A stretch of DNA of 9,002 nt, taken from Geobacter sp. (GTDB lineage Bacteria; Desulfobacterota; Desulfuromonadia; Geobacterales; Geobacteraceae). Positions within the stretch are counted from its first letter, which is position 1. Every line of letters begins with the position of its first letter. The translations under genes were made by a program, and so were the position numbers. This document shows, piece by piece, positions 1 to 4,161 of the stretch. The notes below the pieces were generated by a model, which made no database searches, was not told the DNA's origin, and was given only the letters and a program-made list of their open reading frames with translations. Location of the stretch: assembly GCA_003499925.1 (NCBI GenBank), contig DNRQ01000033.1, positions 1,679 to 10,680 on the forward strand, in the 5' to 3' direction.

Positions 1-461
1 AGATGTTCCTCGGGGCCTACGAGTTCGGCACGCTGGTCTTTTCCACGCCGGTTGCGGTCGGCGTCGAGGGATACCGGCTGCAAAACGGCTCGTACCAGGT
101 CGATGCCATCGATCCCCGGCACGAATCGAGCCTGTACCCGGTGGAGGGGACCGACCGCCCCTACCCGATGCACTACGGATTGCGCTTCCACATCGATAAA
201 AGAGAGGACGGCTGGACCTCCTACTGGCTCCATGGCCGCGACGTTCCCGGGTATGCCGCGTCCCATGGCTGCATCGGCCTTTACGACGAGGAGATGCAAA
301 TGCAGTATTACGGCGAGCCGTCCCGCCCCGTCCTGGTCGATGCCAAAAAACTTTACCGGTGGGTGGTCGGCGACAACAGGGACACCGGGACCTTCCAGAA
401 CGTGAGATACGGCCCGAGGCTCCTCATAATGGGGACTCCGCCGGCCGGCCTTGTCGAGTAG
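1..461 (+). CDS. L,D-transpeptidase (YkuD domain), 5'-truncated by window edge
   Basis: This is the C-terminal part of a YkuD-type L,D-transpeptidase. These periplasmic enzymes form 3-3 cross-links in peptidoglycan or attach proteins to it, using a catalytic cysteine. Counting from the first in-frame ATG (position 3), the visible 152 residues hold a conserved His at 77 (in LHG) and the catalytic signature SHGC at 87-90, so Cys90 is the nucleophile. The frame is open to the left edge, and the sequence already starts inside the domain (GAYEFGTLVF). The ATG at 3 is therefore probably internal, and the signal peptide would lie outside the window. The residue after the SHGCI motif is Gly, where most members have Arg or Asn (SHGCxR/N); the fold should hold but substrate contacts may differ. 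The stop is TAG at 459-461. No downstream partner gene is close. Confidence 0.85.
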   Translation, partial: MFLGAYEFGTLVFSTPVAVGVEGYRLQNGSYQVDAIDPRHESSLYPVEGTDRPYPMHYGLRFHIDKREDGWTSYWLHGRDVPGYAASHGCIGLYDEEMQMQYYGEPSRPVLVDAKKLYRWVVGDNRDTGTFQNVRYGPRLLIMGTPPAGLVE

Positions 462-475
462 GCAGGCTGCCGGCC
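443..475 (+). repeat. GC-rich inverted repeat spanning the L,D-transpeptidase stop codon
   Basis: A perfect 7-bp inverted repeat, GGCCGGC (443-449) and GCCGGCC (469-475), has a 19-nt loop that contains the TAG stop codon. No T-run follows. It may be incidental in GC-rich DNA or may assist the stronger hairpin at 505-538. Confidence 0.3.
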
Positions 476-504
476 CTCCATCCCCGGGACACGCTGGTGC
501 GCCC

Positions 505-538
505 GGAGAGAGCAGCCTGGCGCTGTTTCGCTCTCTCC
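505..538 (+). terminator. stem-loop downstream of the L,D-transpeptidase gene
   Basis: A perfect 9-bp inverted repeat, GGAGAGAGC (505-513) and GCTCTCTCC (530-538), encloses 16 nt. It starts 44 nt after the transpeptidase stop codon. Only TT follows, so it lacks the U-tract of a classical intrinsic terminator. It may instead act as a 3'-end stabilising structure or a Rho-assisted stop. The position and perfect pairing support a 3'-end role; the exact function is inferred. Confidence 0.45.
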
Positions 539-863
539 TTCAGCAATTGGATTAAAGCGCTATCTATTTCCCTCTCACGGGTGTATAGTTGGAAATCTGT
601 TGTTGGCTCACGGATGCTTACACCCGTCCCCCAACCAGTCTGTTTCGTCAGATCTCTCCGTCCACCGGTCTCACCATTTACTTGCAGACAAATTGATCGC
701 ATATCCCCATGGTCCGTTGTCATCAAAAGCGCCGGCTCTTAGCATCTCTTTGCTTTGCCTTGCCGGCGCTGCCTTGAGCGGATAGTCAGAGGGTGTGTGA
801 TCACCGCAGGGTGGAAGGCTTGTTCCACCCTGGATATGTAGGCTAATACAAGGGAGAAAAAAG
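539..863. other. intergenic stretch without a supported gene; two further inverted repeats
   Basis: This stretch is richer in A and T than its flanks. It holds a 9-bp inverted repeat (AGCGCCGGC at 728-736, GCCGGCGCT at 762-770) and a 10-bp one at 807-832, described separately. Read on the minus strand, the first repeat ends in GGCGCTTTTG, so it could be a weak leftward terminator. A minus-strand reading frame (723 down to 424) encodes about 99 residues with a charged central helix (TREREIDSALIQLLKER). It has no good ribosome binding site and overlaps the transpeptidase 3' end. I recognise no family in it and do not call it a gene. Confidence 0.5.
807..832 (+). promoter_or_regulatory. perfect 10-bp hairpin/dyad in the leader of the DUF3553-like gene
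   Basis: CAGGGTGGAA (807-816) and TTCCACCCTG (823-832) form a perfect 10-bp inverted repeat with a 6-nt loop. It ends 31 nt before the ATG at 864 and lies upstream of the ribosome binding site. No T-run follows, so it is not an intrinsic terminator for upstream transcription. As RNA it would be a stable leader hairpin; as DNA it could be an operator for a dimeric repressor. The sequence does not decide between these. Confidence 0.5.
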
Positions 864-1145
864 ATGATTGTCAAACGTGGTTGCGTGGTGACTCACTCGG
901 TGGCACAGGAATGGGGCATCGGCAAGGTGACTGAGGTAAACGAGATAAGGGCGACCATCCAGTTCAATGACGGGATGATCAGGAAGATATCCTCCTCTCA
1001 TTTCACCAGTCTTCAGCCCGCCGACCCTGCCTCTTATCTGCCCCCCGTCGAGAAGGTCCCTGTTGCCAAGGCGAGGGCGCCGAGAGCCGTCAGCACAAAA
1101 CCGAAAAAAGCCAAAAAGCTGGTGGAAGCGGTGCCGGTGGTTTAA
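864..1145 (+). CDS. small DUF3553-like protein with basic C-terminal tail
   Basis: This 93-residue protein is probably cytoplasmic and of unknown biochemical role. Residues 1-55 form a compact beta-rich unit with the EWGIGKV motif (16-22) and a TIQF strand (31-34), followed by Asp-Gly and then a short SSHF segment. This resembles DUF3553 proteins, small SH3/Tudor-like folds also seen attached to helicases and CarD-like regulators. Residues 60-90 are a Pro/Ala/Lys-rich, basic, probably disordered tail (TKPKKAKK near 78-85) that could contact nucleic acid, which is inference. The start is well supported by GGGAG seven bases before ATG. The gene stands alone, with a perfect hairpin in its leader. 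The family assignment comes from memory of the motif and is moderately sure; the gene itself is quite sure. Confidence 0.75.
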   Translation: MIVKRGCVVTHSVAQEWGIGKVTEVNEIRATIQFNDGMIRKISSSHFTSLQPADPASYLPPVEKVPVAKARAPRAVSTKPKKAKKLVEAVPVV

Positions 1146-1211
1146 CTCGACCGCCGTGCGACATGGCCAACGACAAAGGCATCAGCAGATTCGATTCGGT
1201 CATTTTCAAAT

Positions 1212-1268
1212 AAAAGAAGGGCGGTTTGTTTTGCGGTCATCCGGGCGCGAAATGGATTGCCCTCTTTT
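1212..1268 (+). terminator. possible terminator between the DUF3553-like and 52-residue genes
   Basis: AAAAGAAGGGC (1212-1222) pairs with GCCCTCTTTT (1259-1268) with one bulged A, giving about 10 bp that end in TTTTGTTGT. The loop is long (36 nt), which is unusual for an intrinsic terminator. The A-rich left and T-rich right arms are compatible with bidirectional termination. It lies 66 nt after the stop at 1145. Tentative. Confidence 0.3.
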
Positions 1269-1311
1269 GTTGTAATAGCTTTTCCCAAATACTTAGATAA
1301 AGAGGTTGTCC

Positions 1312-1470
1312 ATGGCCAAACCCAATTTTCAGTTCCAGAAGCGTCAGAAAGAATTGGAAAAAAAGAAGAAAAACGAAGAAAAGCTGCAGCGTAAACTGGA
1401 AAGGAGCAGTGCCCAGGCAGAAGGGGAAGATCAGCCTGAGGAAGAGAGTGGCGCCGAAGACGAGGCGTAG
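1312..1470 (+). CDS. 52-residue Lys/Glu-rich small protein
   Basis: This short gene starts MAKPNFQFQKRQKELEKKKK and ends in an acidic tail (QPEEESGAEDEA). Residues 1-35 are strongly basic and predicted helical or coiled; residues 38-52 are strongly acidic, so the protein is markedly bipolar in charge. The ATG at 1312 is preceded by AGAGG with 6 nt spacing, and the frame closes with TAG at 1468-1470. I recall short conserved bacterial proteins opening with MAKPN-F-KRQ-E and a Lys/Arg-rich helix, including in Geobacter relatives, but know of no assigned function. The dense Lys/Glu codon use makes this stretch locally AT-rich. It could bind nucleic acid or ribosomes through the basic helix; that is speculation from charge alone. 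Confidence 0.75.
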   Translation: MAKPNFQFQKRQKELEKKKKNEEKLQRKLERSSAQAEGEDQPEEESGAEDEA

Positions 1471-1486
1471 TATCCCCGAACAGCCC

Positions 1487-1500
1487 GGTCCGTTCGGACC
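1487..1500 (+). repeat. short hairpin after the 52-residue gene
   Basis: GGTCC (1487-1491) and GGACC (1496-1500) form a 5-bp stem with a GTTC tetraloop, 16 nt after the stop codon. There is no U-tract. It may protect the 3' end or be chance in GC-rich DNA. Confidence 0.25.
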
Positions 1501-1625
1501 TCGCCTTGCCGCAGGTCGCCGTCCTCACTGGCAATTTTTTTTACCTTGCGAAGACGGAAGTTCCCGTCATACTCTCTCATTATGAAAATGCGCACTCCGC
1601 CATTTTCCGAGAAGGGGAAATCGCC

Positions 1626-1850
1626 ATGATATGTCCGGTATGCAAGAACCATCTACAGGTTGACACGGAGTTGCACTCAGACGGTTTCAAGGAAGGCATT
1701 ACCGAATGCAGCGTCTGTGGTGCTATCTGGTCGGTAAATCACGGCGTCACCGAGATCGTCAAAGACCCGCAGCTCGAGTCCTTTCTTGAGGTCCAAAGCG
1801 AGTGTGTCGAGGGCGATGACTACAGCCTCACCGGAGAAAACAACAAGTAG
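1626..1850 (+). CDS. 74-residue zinc-ribbon protein
   Basis: This small soluble protein has two paired cysteine knuckles, CPVC (residues 3-6) and CSVC (28-31), the classic spacing of a four-cysteine zinc ribbon. A fifth Cys (60) sits in the acidic C-terminal part. The segment after the second knuckle (GAIWSVNHGVTEIVKDP) looks like a short beta-hairpin and helix. The ATG at 1626 is chosen because a purine-rich site (AAGGGGAAA) lies just upstream and the first knuckle begins at residue 3. The frame is open further upstream to 1506, but that extension has no recognisable sequence and would bury the ribosome binding site. Small zinc ribbons commonly bind metal or act as adaptors in nucleic-acid complexes. 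The specific role is unknown and I do not recognise a named family. Confidence 0.75.
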   Translation: MICPVCKNHLQVDTELHSDGFKEGITECSVCGAIWSVNHGVTEIVKDPQLESFLEVQSECVEGDDYSLTGENNK

Positions 1851-1930
1851 CGGCCCCCCCTCCATGCCTCTCTTGGCCGCGACCCGTTTTTATCCCATTT
1901 ACAGCGGCAACTGCCATTTCGCAAGCCTCG

Positions 1931-1963
1931 AAGCCTCCCCCTTTGCTGAAAGGGAGGAGGCTT
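1931..1963 (+). terminator. strong stem-loop after the zinc-ribbon gene
   Basis: AAGCCTCCCCCTTT (1931-1944) pairs with AAAGGGAGGAGGCTT (1949-1963), with one unpaired base and a 4-nt GCTG loop. The run TTTGGCGCTTTT follows. The long GC-rich stem, tight loop and partial T-tract, 80 nt after the zinc-ribbon stop, make this the best terminator candidate in the window. Confidence 0.6.
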
Positions 1964-2157
1964 TGGCGCTTTTGCCGCCAGCGAGACTTTCCCACCCATG
2001 ACTGCCCAACCCCCAACCCGCCACGCTCACCTATCTTGCCGGGACAGGGGGCGCGCCCGTCTGCAGCTCAAGCAAAACCTCACCCTCATGACCCGTCATC
2101 GCCAAGACGATCGACACCCTGGCACTTCGCGCCCGAACACGCCAGCCGCCTACCGGA

Positions 2158-2186
2158 TTGACAGCCGAAACGATAACGCGTACCCT
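2158..2186 (+). promoter_or_regulatory. sigma-70-like promoter for the DUF2520 gene
   Basis: A perfect -35 hexamer TTGACA (2158-2163) is followed by exactly 17 nt and a weak -10 TACCCT (2181-2186, 3 of 6 matches to TATAAT). Transcription would begin near 2193, about 27 nt before the ATG at 2220. This fits the upstream terminator at 1931-1963 and supports an independent transcript. Not tested. Confidence 0.45.
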
Positions 2187-2219
2187 GACCAAAATCCGGC
2201 AAGAGAGGGCTTTCAGGCA

Positions 2220-3095
2220 ATGAAATCGCTGAATATCATAGGGTGCGGGGCCGTTGGCAAGACGCTCGGCCGCCTTTTTCACCAGGCGGGAATCTTTGAA
2301 ATCCGGGACATCCTGAACCGCAGCAGGGAAGGGGGCGAACAGGCGGCGGCGTTCATCGGGGCCGGGCGGGCGGTATCGGATTACGCGCAGCTGCGTCCGG
2401 CGGATCTCTACCTGGTCGCCGCCTCCGACGCCGCCCTGGCCGGCTGCGCCGAGGCCCTGGCTGCGTCCGGACTGGTCCGCCCCGGGACCGTCGCCTGGCA
2501 GGTGAGCGGGGCTCTGCCGAGCTCGGTACTCGCCCCGGTCGGGGAGCGAGGGGGAGAGATCGCCAGCGTCCATCCGGTGAAAAGCTTCGCCGACCCCTCA
2601 GCCTCGGTTGCCGACTTCTCCGGCACCTGGTGCGGCATCGAGGGGGACCCCCCGGCGGTCGCACTGCTGAGCGGGGCGTTCAGCGCCATCGGCGGGCGCA
2701 TGTTCCCGGTCGACCCGCGTTACAAGAGCGTCTACCACGCCGGGTCGGTCCTGGTCTGCAACTACCTGACCTCGCTGATCGAGGTCGGGGTGAGGGCATA
2801 CCAGAAGGGGGGGCTGCCCCGGGAAACGGCGCTGCAGGTGATGGAGCCGCTGGTGCGCGGCACGCTGGATAACGTTTTCCGGGTCGGGACGGTGCAGGCG
2901 CTGACGGGGCCGATAGCGCGAGGCGATGCCGCGGTGGTAGCGGGACAGTTGGCGGCCCTCGATGACTGGGACAGCGAGATCGCCCTGGTGTACCGGACTC
3001 TCGGGCGTGTCGCACTGGAGCTGTCGCGCCGGCGCGGCGCGGCGTCGACCGGTGGGCTTGCCGCTATCGAGGAGCTGCTTGCTGTAAAGGTGTGA
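2220..3095 (+). CDS. Rossmann-like/DUF2520 domain protein (ProC-like putative oxidoreductase)
   Basis: This 291-residue cytoplasmic protein has an N-terminal Rossmann dinucleotide-binding fold: IIGCGAVGKTLG with the glycine motif GCGAVG at 8-13. The strand LYLVAASD (63-70) and the segment SGALPSSVL (96-104) follow, as in 6-phosphogluconate-dehydrogenase-like and ProC-like enzymes. A helical C-terminal domain carries the DUF2520 hallmarks: HPVKSF (118-123), YHAGSVLVCNYL (172-183) and TGPIARGD (229-236). The family is annotated as putative NAD(P)-dependent oxidoreductase; its substrate is not established. The frame is open back to 1998, but that extension is low-complexity and would lie over the promoter-like element, so the ATG at 2220, where the fold begins, is preferred. 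A ribosome site is only fair (AGAGAGG at 12 nt, or CAGG closer). The gene converges on cheW with a palindrome between them. Confidence 0.85.
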   Translation: MKSLNIIGCGAVGKTLGRLFHQAGIFEIRDILNRSREGGEQAAAFIGAGRAVSDYAQLRPADLYLVAASDAALAGCAEALAASGLVRPGTVAWQVSGALPSSVLAPVGERGGEIASVHPVKSFADPSASVADFSGTWCGIEGDPPAVALLSGAFSAIGGRMFPVDPRYKSVYHAGSVLVCNYLTSLIEVGVRAYQKGGLPRETALQVMEPLVRGTLDNVFRVGTVQALTGPIARGDAAVVAGQLAALDDWDSEIALVYRTLGRVALELSRRRGAASTGGLAAIEELLAVKV

Positions 3096-3182
3096 CGGCA
3101 GTTGTGCCGCCGCGCGTCGGGGGGGAGTGGACGCGCCAGGTGGGATCGGAGCTGGGTGGGATTGCCGCTGAAGTGAGCTGCT

Positions 3183-3219
3183 GCGCAGCAGTACCTGATC
3201 CTTGCAGGTACTGCTGCGC
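3183..3219. repeat. palindromic element, copy A (REP-like, convergent terminator position)
   Basis: This is a perfect 15-bp inverted repeat (arms 3183-3197 and 3205-3219) with a 7-nt loop; the outer 13 bases of the arm are GCGCAGCAGTACC. It begins 6 nt after the minus-strand cheW stop and lies between that gene and the convergent DUF2520 gene (stop at 3095), so it could form a 3'-end hairpin in both transcripts. No U-tract follows on either strand. The same 37-nt design recurs at 4092-4138, which marks it as a repeated intergenic palindrome rather than a plain terminator. Confidence 0.7.
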
Positions 3220-3225
3220 CTTCCC

Positions 3226-3726
3226 TCAGCCGTTTACCGCGGCCTGCTCCGGCTCCAAGGCCATTTCCAGCTCGTCTGCCGTGAAGACCTCGTCGATGTC
3301 CAAGATGATGATGAACTGCTCGGCGTGCTTTCCCATCCCTTTTATGAAGTCGGTGTTGAGCCGGGTGCCGATGCGCGGCGGCGGTTCGATCTGGTCCGGT
3401 TCCAGGTCCAGCACCTCCTGCACCGCATCGGCCATCGCCCCCATGACCACCTTTTCACCCCCCATTTCCACTTCGACGATGATGACGCAGGTATTCACCG
3501 TCTTCTCCGCCTTCTCCATGCCGAACTTCAGGCGCAGATCAAGGACCGGAACCACGCTGCCGCGCAGGTTGATCACCCCGCGCATGTAGTCGGGGGTCCG
3601 CGGCACCTTGGTGATGGTGGTGAAATCAAGCACCTCCCGCACCTTGCCGATGTCCAGTGCGAAGAGCTCGTCTTCCAGCTTGAATGTCAGATACTGCGTA
3701 GTTTCCGTGATCGTTTCGACCGCCAT
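3226..3726 (-). CDS. cheW: chemotaxis adaptor CheW, second copy
   Basis: This 166-residue CheW-domain protein is the cytoplasmic adaptor that links the receptor tip to the kinase CheA in chemosensory arrays. The domain runs from about residue 11 (QYLTFKLEDELFALDI) through the conserved VPRTPDYMRGVINLRGSVVPV region (41-61) to about residue 150. The start at 3726 is chosen because AAGGAGAA precedes this ATG at good spacing and because the paralogue begins identically. The longer frame to 4053 has no recognisable sequence. The protein differs from the CheW at 6287-6790 at six positions in the first 154, then in a short C-terminal tail. It lies 435 bp downstream of the receptor gene, with a palindrome and a promoter-like motif between, so it may have its own transcript. 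A repeat of the palindrome follows its stop. Confidence 0.95.
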   Translation of the reverse strand: MAVETITETTQYLTFKLEDELFALDIGKVREVLDFTTITKVPRTPDYMRGVINLRGSVVPVLDLRLKFGMEKAEKTVNTCVIIVEVEMGGEKVVMGAMADAVQEVLDLEPDQIEPPPRIGTRLNTDFIKGMGKHAEQFIIILDIDEVFTADELEMALEPEQAAVNG

Positions 3727-4091
3727 TTTCGTTCTCCTTTGCTCCGATGGGGTTGCCGGGTGGGGCAGCCAGCACCTACGGCAATGCCGAAAGGCATCGC
3801 ACCAGATGACCTTTTGTCCTGTTGATATCGACAAGGTTTCGGCAATGTTTAGCCTTTTATCGTTTGTTATCGGCTTATAATGCAGAATGGCAGGAGACGG
3901 AGCCGTCAGGTACGCGGTTGCTTGAAGCGATGAACCGGCAGCCGTGGCTTCCTGCTGCCTGGAGCGGAGGGTGAGCTTGGCGCACTTCAGGAACTGCTTG
4001 CAAAAAAAGGGGTAGAGGTTCTTGAAGATTGACGGGGTGGGCAGGAGGGGCAAGCTGGGGTGAGAGTGCAGCGGCGGGGCGGGCTTTACTC
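3727..4091 (-). other. leader region upstream of the second cheW, with a flagellar-type -10 motif
   Basis: No gene is supported here; the cheW frame runs open through part of it, but without family signal. On the minus strand, GCCGATAA (3874-3867) is an exact match to the -10 element known for FliA (sigma-28) promoters, which often drive chemotaxis genes. However, no TAAA-type -35 sits at the usual 15-nt spacing (CATTCTGCATTATAA precedes it), so a sigma-28 promoter is only a possibility. A small hairpin, ATGCC-GAAA-GGCAT on the plus strand (3784-3797), lies inside the would-be leader. The last roughly 25 nt before the start resemble the same segment before the other cheW, ribosome site included. 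Confidence 0.35.
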
Positions 4092-4138
4092 AGCGCAGCA
4101 GTACCCGTAAAATGCAGGTACTGCGGTACTGCTGCGCT
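4092..4138. repeat. palindromic element, copy B (REP-like), with an 8-bp internal tandem duplication
   Basis: AGCGCAGCAGTACC (4092-4105) and GGTACTGCTGCGCT (4125-4138) form a perfect 14-bp inverted repeat with a 19-nt loop. The element begins 23 nt after the minus-strand receptor stop. GGTACTGC occurs twice in tandem (4117-4124 and 4125-4132). Deleting one copy leaves a 37-nt palindrome with the same 13-nt arms and an 11-nt centre, exactly like copy A at 3183-3219. Because of the duplication, the left arm can pair with either right-arm repeat. No clear U-tract is present. It probably ends or protects the receptor transcript. Confidence 0.7.
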
Positions 4139-4161
4139 TGCGTCTTTTTGCAGCGACCGGA

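Noticed and set aside
424..726. Minus-strand frame of about 100 residues with a charged helix, overlapping the transpeptidase 3' end
   Set aside because: No ribosome binding site, TTG or poorly placed ATG start, no recognisable family and overlap with a real gene end. Kept only as a remark in the intergenic entry.
2120..2142. TGGCAC near 2120 as a sigma-54 promoter
   Set aside because: The GC of the -12 element (TTGCA) is not at the required spacing; the downstream bases read CCCGAA.
1998..2219. N-terminal extension of the DUF2520 frame starting at 1998
   Set aside because: The extra 74 residues are low-complexity, rich in Pro, Arg and Thr, and precede the natural start of the Rossmann fold. 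A promoter-like TTGACA lies within them.
3727..4053. Upstream extension of the second cheW frame to 4053
   Set aside because: The internal ATG at 3726 has a strong ribosome site and matches the paralogue's start. The extension shows no family sequence and crosses a promoter-like region.
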